This document shows, in pieces, positions 10,559 to 20,401 of a stretch of 64,000 bases of DNA. The notes below the pieces were generated by a model. The model ran no database searches. It was given only the letters and a program-made list of their open reading frames with translations, and had not been told where the DNA came from. Origin of the DNA: Calliphora vicina (taxonomy: Eukaryota > Arthropoda > Insecta > Diptera > Calliphoridae); the NCBI RefSeq assembly GCF_958450345.1, contig NC_088780.1:66487533-66551532 (forward strand). Direction: 5' to 3'. The stretch's first letter is position 1, and the number at the start of each line of letters is the position of its first letter. A program made the position numbers and the translations under genes.

Positions 10559-11509
10559 ATACAATTTGTATAAAAATATTTTCAACATTAACTTAATTAT
10601 TTTATGATATAACAATATATAAATAGAATTTCTGAATTTAAGGAATAAGATTTTATTGTTTTACGAAATAAAAAATAACGTAATACTGTCATTCCAAAAA
10701 ACAGCGAAAACCCACGATAGGTCGCTCATGGCAGCTGACAAATGTTCTGTTGATGTAGCAGTATAGTAAAAAAGTGCATAAGATATATGTTTTCTAAAAA
10801 AGGTGATTGAAATAATATTGCTAATTTAATTAAGAATATCAGTACCTTGTATTTTTTTAATTATGTTTTTTGGTAGATATAATCCCACTAATGTATTTTT
10901 GAAATAGTATTTTTTTTTACTAATTACATACTTTCAATTACAATTATTATTTTAACAACAACAATTATGTATTTCCCTTTTTCATTATTATTTTATGAAA
11001 TATACTTAAAAACTGTAGCAATACTCTTTCTTTATTTCATTCTACATCACCATACCATAAATAAATTCACACTCATTCAATAGCACACATATAAAAATTC
11101 CTTCATGAAAACAAAAACAATTTGAAATTCAAATTTTGAATAACTCTAATAATTCTTGAAACAGTTCCCAGCAGTTTGAAAAGTGCCAATTGGAAACCTT
11201 GCACTAGCTATATTACTACTTGTACAACTAACTAGTTCGATGTGGCTGCTAAAGTGGTAGTTAAATGGTTATCATTTGCACTACATTTCACCAGCATATT
11301 CAGTAATAAGCAATAGTCAGCTATTTGTCCTAAGTTTTTGAAAATAAATTCAAGAAAAATAAAATCTTCTAGAATATACCACTTCGATGGCCACATGTAA
11401 TGCTGAATGTGGCCGTTTGTGTTTTCATTCTCAGTGATGATGTAGAAAATGCAAAAATAGAGAGTAGACTCACATGTTATTCTTAATAACAATTAGAGAG
11501 CAGTACAAA
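10559..11509. other. AT-rich DNA, no gene
   Basis: Low-complexity sequence with no supported ORF. Around 11230-11440 there are short related motifs (GATGTGGCTGC, ATGGCCACATG, GAATGTGGCCG) of unclear meaning. Confidence 0.4.
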
Positions 11510-11576
11510 TAAGTGCTCAGTGGTTTAGAGCATTTGACTAGAAAACGAGAGGTTATGTGTTCAACCCCGCTCTCAG
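11510..11576 (+). repeat. tRNA-derived (SINE-like) sequence
   Basis: The stretch from GTGCTCAGTGGTTTAGAGC to TGTTCAACCCCGCTCTC follows the order of a tRNA D-arm (GCTC...GAGC, the A-box region), anticodon arm and T-arm (GTTCAANCC, the B box). The anticodon stem pairs poorly and no acceptor stem closes it, so it is not a working tRNA. A T-rich run follows. It is best explained as the head of a tRNA-derived SINE or a tRNA pseudogene. Confidence 0.6.
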
Positions 11577-11816
11577 AAAAATTATTTTTTTCTTTTTTTC
11601 TCAAATGTTGGAGTATTTTCACTATTGAATTTAATAGTGAAGTGTTATGCAGAGTGTGCCAATCGGCCACTTGCAATGACATCCCCGTGTTAAATTCACC
11701 AGTCAATAACGTTGCGAGTGGGTTGAAAATTCACTAGTAGTAGTTCTTAGTGGCCAACGAATTCGACGTAGCGGAACTAGTGTAATGAACTGCAGGGTTC
11801 ATACAAACGTTGTATC
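11577..11816. other. Unassigned spacer with a short hairpin
   Basis: It holds a perfect short hairpin (TTCACTATT/AATAGTGAA at about 11617-11641) and possibly the body of the SINE-like repeat. No gene. Confidence 0.4.
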
Positions 11817-11824
11817 ATATCAAA

Positions 11825-12118
11825 CAAGGCGAATTTATACAAGGTGGAGTCAGTCAATCAGCTGATTACTCTTTTTCGCTTGTTTGGTTCTAAGATCTGT
11901 CAAAGCTTGTTTTTATACTTCAATATCTATATATTCAAAGCTAATTAACAAAATATTTATATTTTGCATAAATAAGTAAAGCCCTCACTATTAAATTATC
12001 TACACTATATTTAGTTTTAATACATATTTGTTTAATTTTTAATTTCTGTTTTTTGACATTTGTTAAGACCATTTGTTGTTTTTGTAGAACTACCACCACC
12101 TTGTATAAATTCGCCTTG
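11825..12118. mobile_element. Non-autonomous element with P-like termini, 294 bp
   Basis: Both ends read CAAGGCGAATTTATACAAGG, then TGG. A perfect 8-bp duplication ATATCAAA flanks the element (11817-11824 and 12119-12126). Just inside the left end is the motif AATCAGCTG, shared with the element at 26714. The AAGGTGG segment at this position resembles the P-element inverted repeat. No ORF of substance. Confidence 0.88.
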
Positions 12119-12126
12119 ATATCAAA

Positions 12127-12729
12127 GCAAAAATATATTCGCGGCAGCATACGATCATATCCCAGCAGTTAAGCAATTAGTCAATGTATCCCTTAAAGAC
12201 AGTAATTGTCACAAATGTCTTACCACTTGGCTAACTCCAATTTATATATTTTGGTCATTTGACACGTGTGTGCACTTTGTAGTGCAGAGAGAAGACAATT
12301 GGTTACTTTATACATCCCAAGTAGATTAGCGTGAAGACAATTGACACTTAAGTGTCTCTAAGTAATCTGGAGTGTAGTCACTTTAAACGTTTTGTGAGTA
12401 ATTCGTACAAACTGGTTTTATACAAATTGTGTTGATATAATTCTCATACAGTTTATTTTTATTTTTGCTTAAGTATCTGGTATCCCATGTAACATAGCAT
12501 GAAGTCAATAGTCACTTTAGTGTCTCTTAGTTACCTATTGTGAAGTCACTTCATATTTTTTTTTTGTACTGCACTTTATTTTACCCACCAAAAGCGTTGA
12601 CTACTTTCGATCAGCTATCAGATAGTCACATTGTATCAAAAGAGTCAATTAGGACATGTACGTGTTAAAATAACTAGTCAAGTAGCTGATCAAGTAACCA
12701 GTTACAAAGCTAGTAAGGTAACTGACGCT
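12127..12729. repeat. Imperfect tandem repeats left of the Jockey LINE
   Basis: Two diverged units can be aligned at about 12325-12480 and 12483-12560, sharing CGTGAAGACAATTGACAC / CATGAAGTCAATAGTCAC and TTTAGTGTCTCTTAG-like sequence. The stretch 12592-12700 (GCGTTGACTAC...AACTAGTCA) is repeated directly at 17512-17640, on the far side of the LINE. The LINE thus landed inside or beside an older tandem repeat of unknown class. Confidence 0.6.
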
Positions 12730-13035
12730 ATGTAACCATGGTTAATCTGTTTGCTTTCTCTACAAACAGACGTGCATTTTATTCGCTCCGCGATTTTATT
12801 AAAATTTTATTGTTTTTTAGTGCAAATAAAAATTTTAAAAATTAGCGATTGGACGCTTTGAAATTATATTTGTTTCTAGTGATAAATACAAAAAATTTGC
12901 AAAAGCAATTTTGTTTAAAAAAAGAAAAACAACTGGTTTAAAAAAAAAATAATAAAAAGTGTTAATTCCTTTTGTTTGTTTTAAAAGAGCACATGAATTC
13001 TCATGATGAGAGGAGGCTCAGTATGAACGGCAGAA

Positions 13036-14685
13036 ATGCCTACATATTTCTTAACGGGGAGAGTGATCAAAACAAAAAAAATAAATGACCCCAGCTACAA
13101 CAAAAATTATTTAACCGCCAAACCAGCTGAGAGAGCACGCTCTTGTTCCCCCGTGATACAATTACATGAACAAAATAATACACAAACAATATCACCAACC
13201 AATTTATGTTTAGAACAAAGCATAAAAGAAAATATGAAAAATTTAAATACAACAACAACTATACCAGTTTTAAAAACACAGACAAATACTGTTAATAAAC
13301 AAGCTTGTGATCCACTAACAAAAAATAGTGAGAGTTTGAATATTTTTAACACTAAACAAACCACAATTAATAATGATGGTACACTGAAGGGCGCTATACC
13401 AAAAAAAAAGATAAGTACATTGAAATCACCAGTACTACCAGGTATGCTTAGATATGTAAGTATTAATAAAAGAAATTTAAGTCCCCAAAATAATGGAACG
13501 TCTGTCAAGAAACAGAAGATAGTTGATAATCCATTGATAGGCAATCGTTTCGCACTCTTGAGCGAGGATAATAATAAGAGTATAAAAGATGGTGCTTACG
13601 AAAAGAAATCATTAAAGCCACCACCAATATATCTGCGTGAGTCCAGCTCGAATAATTTGGTCAAAACATTTGTTGAACTCATTGGAAAAAATAATTTCCA
13701 TATTGTTCCAATAAGAAAAGGCGGTGTGCAAGAGACGAAAATAGTCGTATACACTGAGGATTTTTATAGAAAAATCTCTCAATACTTGAATGATAATAAA
13801 AGGAATTTTTATACCTATCAACTGAAAAGTAGTAAAGGGTTGACAGTTGTCATTAAGGGCATAGAGTCCAGTGTTGAGACTAATGATATCAAGGAGGCCC
13901 TGCAAGAATTGGGCTACGAAGTAAGAGCTGTAGTTAATATATTTAACAAAGATAAAATTCCTCAGCCAATGTTTAGAGTCGAGTTGGAGCCAGAAAAAAA
14001 TAAATTGAGGGGAAATGAAACTCACCCAATTTACTCAACACGATATCTGTTAAATCGTAGAATAACCATTGAGGAGCCTCTTAAAAGAAATCGTCCTGTC
14101 CAATGTGGCAATTGTCAAGAGTTTGGACATACTAAAAATTATTGTACCTTGCGAACAGTGTGTGTGGCATGCGGAGACCTTCATTCTTCATCACAATGTG
14201 ATATCCTAAAGAATGGTCTCAGAAGAAAATGTGGTAACTGTGGTGGCGATCATTCAGCCAACTACCGCGGGTGCCCAGTTTATAAGGAGTTATTGAACAG
14301 ATTGAGAGAGAGGCAAAAGCTAATAAGAGGGAAAACATCTGAAGTACCAGCCTACAAATTTGAAAACACCTATCCACCAGTCAATTCTGATGTTCCGCTA
14401 TTGAACAAGCAAGCAGCCTCAATAAAATTAAATTCACAATCCATTCAAATTGATCAGCCTAAGAATGTAGCAGGTTCTTATGCCAATGTTTTGAGAACGG
14501 GTTATCAGCAGCCTGGTGTTCCCCAAAATACGGGAGGGTTGGAAGCACTTATGCAAGCGCTTACCCAGAATATTACCTCTCTTAATCAAAATATGACAAA
14601 TTTTATGTCATCCATGCAAAACACAATACAAGAGCTTTTAAGAGCGCAGAACCAAATGATACAAATCCTCTTAACAAAAAAATGA
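13036..14685 (+). CDS. Jockey-type LINE ORF1 (Gag-like, zinc knuckles)
   Basis: A 549-residue protein that would bind the element RNA. The first ~200 residues are hydrophilic and basic, rich in Asn, Thr and Lys. Residues ~225-350 form a folded region of the RRM-like type found in Jockey ORF1 proteins (TVVIKGIESSVETNDIKEAL). Three knuckles follow: CGNCQEFGHTKNYC (from ~357), CVACGDLHSSSQC (~378) and CGNCGGDHSANYRGC (~400). The C-terminus is Gln-rich with a likely amphipathic coil. An upstream ATG at 13023 in another frame encodes only ~21 codons and overlaps this start, so it could act as a small upstream ORF. The stop TGA overlaps the ORF2 start in ATGA. Confidence 0.9.
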   Translation: MPTYFLTGRVIKTKKINDPSYNKNYLTAKPAERARSCSPVIQLHEQNNTQTISPTNLCLEQSIKENMKNLNTTTTIPVLKTQTNTVNKQACDPLTKNSESLNIFNTKQTTINNDGTLKGAIPKKKISTLKSPVLPGMLRYVSINKRNLSPQNNGTSVKKQKIVDNPLIGNRFALLSEDNNKSIKDGAYEKKSLKPPPIYLRESSSNNLVKTFVELIGKNNFHIVPIRKGGVQETKIVVYTEDFYRKISQYLNDNKRNFYTYQLKSSKGLTVVIKGIESSVETNDIKEALQELGYEVRAVVNIFNKDKIPQPMFRVELEPEKNKLRGNETHPIYSTRYLLNRRITIEEPLKRNRPVQCGNCQEFGHTKNYCTLRTVCVACGDLHSSSQCDILKNGLRRKCGNCGGDHSANYRGCPVYKELLNRLRERQKLIRGKTSEVPAYKFENTYPPVNSDVPLLNKQAASIKLNSQSIQIDQPKNVAGSYANVLRTGYQQPGVPQNTGGLEALMQALTQNITSLNQNMTNFMSSMQNTIQELLRAQNQMIQILLTKK

Positions 14686-17345
14686 GTTATTTGAGACTAT
14701 GTTTCTGGAATGCAAACGGTTTAAACCAACACAAATCAGAGATATCCCACTTCATGCAGAATAAAAACATCGACGTGCTATTGGTTTCGGAAACTCATCT
14801 TACCAATAGGTATAACTTTTATATTTCGGGTTATACATTCTACTGTACAAATCATCCTGATGGTAAGGCACATGGCGGCACTGGTATTTTAATTAGAAAT
14901 CGTTTAAAACATTATCCCCTAGATGAATTCTCAAAAGACTATATGCAGGCAACATCCATTCATTTGGAAAGCTTTGCTGGAGATTTAAATATAAGCGCGA
15001 TCTATTGCCCACCACGCTTTTCAATGACCAAGGAGAAGTTTGAAGAATTCTTTAGCACGCTAGGAGGTCGCTTTCTGGCATGTGGCGACTATAATGCCAA
15101 ACACACTTACTGGGGCTCTCGACTAATGAATCCCAGAGGTAGACAGCTTTATAAAGCATTAGTTGATCGCAACAATGGCCTGGATATTGTGTCCCCTGGA
15201 CAACCAACATACTGGCCTGCTGATCCTAAAAAAATTCCTGATCTCATAGACTTTGCCATAACAAAAAATATTAATCGAAATTCAATATCTACAGAAATGT
15301 CATATGATTTATCTTCTGATCATTCCCCAATTATAGTTTCTTATTACGGGAGGACTAACATTTCAAAATTTCATACTGAAACATATTACTTTAAAACAAA
15401 TTGGCTTAAATATAAGAAATATATAAGCAGTCATATCCACACAGATCTTTGTATTCAGTGTGAGGAAGATGTAGATAAAAGTGTCAATGACTTTACGTCA
15501 TTAATTGTATCGGCTCTAAATCATTCAAAGAGTCAAATATTTCCTAAAACTGATATGCACATTTCCAACTCAGATATTGAACGACTTCTTTTAGAAAAGA
15601 GAAAACTCAGAAGAGAATGGCAACAAAGTAGATCACCTGCTGCAAAGCAGAGGCTGTCTGCTGCTAGTAAAAATCTGAAAAAAGCCCTTCAATTAGAGGA
15701 GGATCGCAGAAATAGAAATTACATTCAAAGTTTAACAAATACCAAACACACAAATTTTTCCCTTTGGAAGGCAACGAAAAATATCAAGCCACCGGTAGAG
15801 GGGCAAAGCCCTTTAAGGAAAGCTGACGGCACCTGGGCTCGCAGCACGGAGGAAAAGGCTAAAATATTTGCCGATCACTTAAGTACAGTCTTTCAACCAA
15901 ACTCGCCAACTACTGTTTTTGAACTTGTAGAGCCACCTGTGTCAACATTATCTAATGATGACATATTAGATATAAGCCCAGAAGACATTAACGAAGTAAT
16001 CAAGGATAATATAATATTAAAAAAATCACCTGGAAATGATTCTGTTACACCTACTATGATTAAAAACCTACCGAGTGTGGCAATAATTGTGCTGTCTACA
16101 ATATTTAATGCGATCTTTAAACATGGAGTTTTTCCGACAAATTGGAAAACTTCTCAGATAATAATGATACCAAAGCCAGGTAAGGACTTGACCGTACCAT
16201 CCTCCTATAGACCAATAAGCTTGCTTCCTTGCTTATCGAAACTGTTCGAAAAAGTGTTCCAAAAGAAAATCATACCATTATTACATGAGAAAAATATAAT
16301 CCCAGTTCATCAATTTGGTTTCCGGGAACGCCACGGAACAATAGAACAAGTTAATCGTATAACCGGAGAGATAAGAAAATCCTTTGAATTAAAGAAATAT
16401 TGTTCAGCTATATTTTTGGATGTCGCTCAAGCCTTCGACAAAGTATGGCACAAAGGACTGGTATATAAAATAAAATGTTTGCTGCCACCATCTACTCATA
16501 AACTATTGGAATCTTATCTATCGGACCGTATATTTACAGTTAAGTACAATGATTACGTGACAAGAGAATATAGGATTGGAGCAGGAGTACCACAAGGAAG
16601 TGTTCTTGGACCTACCCTCTATTTGATTTACACCTCTGATTTGCCTACGAGCGATGAATTGACTATTTCTACATTTGCTGATGACACCGCAATTATTAGC
16701 TCGCATGAAAACCCATATATAGCATCTAGTGTACTAGATGGCTACTTAAGATGTGTTGAAACATGGTTAAACAAATGGAGAATACGTGTAAATGAGTTAA
16801 AAAGCAAACATGTTACGTTCACACTGAGGAGGGGATGCTGTCCACCTGTCACACTTAACAATGTTAATATACCTCAGTCCGATTATGTTACATACCTTGG
16901 TATTCACTTAGATAGAAGACTTACATGGCGCCGTCATATAGAAACCAAGAGACTTCACATGAAGTTAAAAGCATCTAGCCTTCACTGGTTAATAAGTGAC
17001 CAATCAAAGTTAAGCCTGGACTATAAAGTCACCCTGTATAAAATCATTTTAAAACCAATTTGGACATATGTAATCCAATTGTGGGGAACGGCCAGTAATT
17101 CCAGTATTGAGCTTATACAGAGGGCCCAGTCGAAAATTCTTAGGACCATGACGGGTGCACCATGGTACATAAGAAATGAAAACATCCACAGCGACTTGGA
17201 AGTGCCACTAGTGAAGGATGAGTTTAAGAAAGTCCGCGATAAATATATACTGAAACTGCAATCACACCCAAATCCGCTTGCTCGGCTTCTCGCACAGAGC
17301 CAAACCAGATCAAGGCTTTGTAGAGGAGATCTACCACCCCGCTAA
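14682..17345 (+). CDS. Jockey-type LINE ORF2: endonuclease and reverse transcriptase
   Basis: 887 residues, no interruptions. The endonuclease occupies about residues 1-225: FWNANGLNQHKSEI, VSETHLT, GGTGILIRN, CGDYNAKHTYWGS, IDFAI and SSDHSPII include the catalytic Glu, Asp and His. The reverse transcriptase spans about 440-720, with YRPISLLPCLSKLFEK, AIFLDVAQAFDKVWH, GVPQGSVLGPTLYLIY and the active site FADDTAII. There is no RNase H. The start ATG at 14682 overlaps the ORF1 stop by four bases, suggesting termination-reinitiation. The intact frame and poly(A) tail point to a recent insertion. Confidence 0.93.
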   Translation: MSYLRLCFWNANGLNQHKSEISHFMQNKNIDVLLVSETHLTNRYNFYISGYTFYCTNHPDGKAHGGTGILIRNRLKHYPLDEFSKDYMQATSIHLESFAGDLNISAIYCPPRFSMTKEKFEEFFSTLGGRFLACGDYNAKHTYWGSRLMNPRGRQLYKALVDRNNGLDIVSPGQPTYWPADPKKIPDLIDFAITKNINRNSISTEMSYDLSSDHSPIIVSYYGRTNISKFHTETYYFKTNWLKYKKYISSHIHTDLCIQCEEDVDKSVNDFTSLIVSALNHSKSQIFPKTDMHISNSDIERLLLEKRKLRREWQQSRSPAAKQRLSAASKNLKKALQLEEDRRNRNYIQSLTNTKHTNFSLWKATKNIKPPVEGQSPLRKADGTWARSTEEKAKIFADHLSTVFQPNSPTTVFELVEPPVSTLSNDDILDISPEDINEVIKDNIILKKSPGNDSVTPTMIKNLPSVAIIVLSTIFNAIFKHGVFPTNWKTSQIIMIPKPGKDLTVPSSYRPISLLPCLSKLFEKVFQKKIIPLLHEKNIIPVHQFGFRERHGTIEQVNRITGEIRKSFELKKYCSAIFLDVAQAFDKVWHKGLVYKIKCLLPPSTHKLLESYLSDRIFTVKYNDYVTREYRIGAGVPQGSVLGPTLYLIYTSDLPTSDELTISTFADDTAIISSHENPYIASSVLDGYLRCVETWLNKWRIRVNELKSKHVTFTLRRGCCPPVTLNNVNIPQSDYVTYLGIHLDRRLTWRRHIETKRLHMKLKASSLHWLISDQSKLSLDYKVTLYKIILKPIWTYVIQLWGTASNSSIELIQRAQSKILRTMTGAPWYIRNENIHSDLEVPLVKDEFKKVRDKYILKLQSHPNPLARLLAQSQTRSRLCRGDLPPR

Positions 17346-17498
17346 GATGTGGTCCATCCATCAAACAATGCTCTCTTTAGAGAGCAATTAGTTTTAATTT
17401 TAGTTATAAGATTTAATCACTTATTGTTAGGCCTAATGATATAGGCAGATTCAATAAATAAATAAAAAGTTAAAAAAAAAAAAAAAAAAATGTAACCA

Positions 17499-17883
17499 GT
17501 ATGTGAATCTAATGCGTTGCCTACTTTGGACCAGCTATTAGACAGTCCCATTGTAATCAAAAAGAGACAATTGACCCCCTGCCTAGGACATGCCCGTGTT
17601 AAAATGACTAGTCACGTGGCTATTGAAGTAACTAGTTCCCACCCTAAAGGATGGGTAAACTCACTAGTTCGGTACTGTCTCCTCGAACTGCTGGGATACA
17701 TCAGCGAAATGCAAACACACACCACTACAGTTTTTAGATATTGTAGTTGTATGAGTTGAGAATTATTCTCTGGCAAAAACAAAAAGCTGAAATAATGAAA
17801 TAAACAAACATAAAAGCGTAACACAACCTGCTTCTATCAATTCCCATGCGAGACTGACTGTTTTTATACAATGTGTGTGCTTG
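17499..17883. repeat. Older repeat continued right of the Jockey LINE
   Basis: The first ~140 bp are a diverged direct copy of 12592-12700 (GCGTTGCCTACTTTGGACC..., GTGTTAAAATGACTAGTCA). The remainder is unassigned and has no credible ORF. Confidence 0.55.
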
Positions 17884-17975
17884 CCAGTGTTGCCACCGAG
17901 AGAATTACAAATTACACATTGGTCACACCAAAATTACACATTCGATAAAAAATTACACAGCAATTTAAAATAATA
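17884..17975. repeat. Single hAT-like terminus with AATTACACA repeats
   Basis: It begins CAGTGTTGCCACCGAGAG, the hAT-type terminus seen repeatedly here, followed by four or five spaced copies of (A)AATTACA(CA). The partner end was not found, so this is a fragment or the other end is decayed. Confidence 0.5.
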
Positions 17976-18264
17976 TCATATTACCTAAATATGCACCATT
18001 ATCTTCGAAATGGTACGTAGATGATTTAAAATTACTGTATTTCAGACTATTTTCACTTCCGGTAAATTAAATTTGACCCAGAGTCTAAATGATGGATAGC
18101 TATATATACATTAGAGTGCCTTGATTTGTATCAAATAAAGTTTAGAATGTTTTCAAATTATTTCCAAAATATTTCGATTAAATTTTTCCGTCTTTAAATT
18201 TATAATTTTTGGGCGTACTCAATATCTTATTTGTGTCAAAATATCTAGCAAAATGTTATAGGAA
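17976..18264. other. AT-rich spacer, nothing recognised
   Basis: No ORF or repeat structure could be supported. Confidence 0.45.
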
Positions 18265-18723
18265 GTTGCAACCATAGAGAATAGACCTAGAGCGGAAACT
18301 CTCCTGTCAAAGACCTAACTCAGTTGTCAGAAACCTAAGTGGTGAGAATGTATTAGTAGAAAAAACAACGTGAAAACAAAAACAACACTCGTATGTGTGA
18401 TTATTTTGAGTAATTTTTTTGTTTGAGTTTTTTTCTAGTTTCCGCAGGCTTGCCAGTATTGGGGATTTGTCCCCAAACTTGGGGATTTTTTACGATTTCA
18501 GGGGACAAAAAATTTCGTTTGGGGACAGGGGATTTTCTTGGGGATATTTAAAAAATTGTGGGGTTTTTTTTTGGGGATTTTTTAGTATTGCTACATTTGT
18601 TGTCGATAATTTTAATAAATAAATACTAATACAGTAAATATTAACATTTCTTTTCGCATTACTAAATTATAATCATACTAAGAAAAACAGATAATCTGGC
18701 ATCTACTTAACGTGTTTCATTAG

Positions 18724-20243
18724 CAGGGCAACCAAAAATATGCAATATCATATTTTTTGATGTGCGTCGTATAAACATATGAGTTAGTTATTTATCCGTT
18801 TCAGACAATTTTAAGCATCGATTTGTTAGTGCATATTTTTGCATATTTTGCCCTTTACTGCATATTTTAGCATATTTTGCGTTTTATAGCTTATTTTTGC
18901 ATATTTAACCCATAACTGCATATTTTTGTTGCATATTTTCTTTTTTTTCATTATTTTGTTTTCCTGATATAATTCTATTGTTTGTATTGTAAGTTTTCAT
19001 TTCTATATTATACTATTTTGTTAAGGTCCAATGATAATTGGCCTAAGCTACTTAAATAAATAATAGAGTACCCATAATCGACTTATCTTCATAGAGTTTT
19101 CGTTGACTTAAGGGAGCTTAGTTTCCATATATTTCAATTAAATTAAAAATATATATACTACTTAACACAAATATTAACAAATAGTAAAAATACGTAACAA
19201 ATTAAAAGAAAATTCCAAAATTGTATGTTATTATGGGCAACTTCTTAAAAAAAATTTGGACACGTTTAAAAGAAGGAATTTAAGGCAGTTATATTCGGGC
19301 ATTAATAGTTTACCACAAATGTAAAATTAAACAAGTATTCAACAGACGTTCTGAATATTAAGATCTATCGAAAATCTCGCGTTCAAAACCCATTGATATA
19401 TTTACACAACTTGTTTATTAAGAAATCATTAAAAAAGAATATACGTGGATATCGATAGACGATACAATGGATGAGAAAGGAAGAAACATAGGAAATCACG
19501 GTATTTTGAGTCCAAATGATTGCCGCAGTCTTAATCAGAACTAATCATTCCACTATTGTAAGGCTCTTTTATAATTCTATTTAAATTTTAGAAGCCGAAT
19601 TCAGATGTTAATCTAAATACATGATGAATGCTCCAAAATCCTTTGCAATTTTTTACCAAAAAATTACACGCTATTCACAGAGTTTTTGAAACATTATTCA
19701 AATGATAAAAAAGCTTTTAAAGCTTCATATAAAATAGAAACATTTGGAGAAATTTATTGGGTACATCCTCAGTAGGGATCCTATAAACATTGCGACACAT
19801 GGATTGAGTATATAAAATATTATGCAACTAATTACTAAAAAAAAGTTTGAAATATTAAGCAGTTTAAAATATGAGACAAATCAATTTGATTGTCTAAGAA
19901 ACTCGGAAATCTAAAACAAAGATTTAGTTTAAAAATTTTAAAACTTAAGTAAACACATAGTAATTTATTGCTAAATATAATAAAATGAATTGAATCTAAG
20001 TATTTTCATGGAGTACCAAATTCACTAAAATCGAAATATAATCCTATAATAACCAATTTTAATTTATGAGCTCAATATTTTATTTACTTCATATATATTT
20101 TTTTAATGAAATTTTGCAATCAAACAATAACCAACTATTTTTAAGTGCATATTTTTTATATTTTAAGAGCATATTTTTCGTTTTTAAGTGCATATTTTAT
20201 GCGCATAAAACACTTTTTTTAGAGCATATTTTTGGTTGCCCTG
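18724..20243. mobile_element. Decayed hAT element with GCATATTTT repeats, nested
   Basis: The inverted ends read CAGGGCAACCAAAAATATGC, with a perfect 8-bp duplication TTCATTAG (18716-18723 and 20244-20251). Many copies of GCATATTTT lie within ~230 bp of the left end and ~110 bp of the right end. Around 19440-19500 is a remnant of a hAT transposase (ISIDDTMDEKGRNIGNHG), broken by stops and frameshifts. Confidence 0.9.
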
Positions 20244-20401
20244 TTCATTAGTAATAGTATTGTGAATGAAAGAAAATGAAATGTTTCATTAGTAAATCTA
20301 AAGCGAATGAAAGAAAAAAAGAAGTAAACAAGAAGAAGAAAACAAATCGCTAACCGTTAAGAAAAATAATGTAAATTCATTTTAAGCTACTTTAAACGAA
20401 A

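Larger units (their letters stand above)
12739..17490 (+). mobile_element. Full-length Jockey-clade LINE
   Basis: A two-ORF non-LTR element ending in an 18-19 base poly(A) run and flanked by ATGTAACCA (12730-12738; 17490-17498, sharing one A with the tail). The 5' UTR is about 300 bp. ORF1 has CCHC knuckles and ORF2 has endonuclease and reverse transcriptase without RNase H, the typical Jockey arrangement. Both ORFs are open. AATAAATAAATAAA lies just before the tail. Confidence 0.92.

Noticed and set aside
11510..11576. Functional tRNA gene
   Set aside because: No acceptor stem and a poor anticodon stem. Downgraded to a SINE-like tRNA derivative.
20066..20251. 61-codon ORF
   Set aside because: It lies in the GCATATTTT repeat cluster of the nested hAT end and is a low-complexity artefact.
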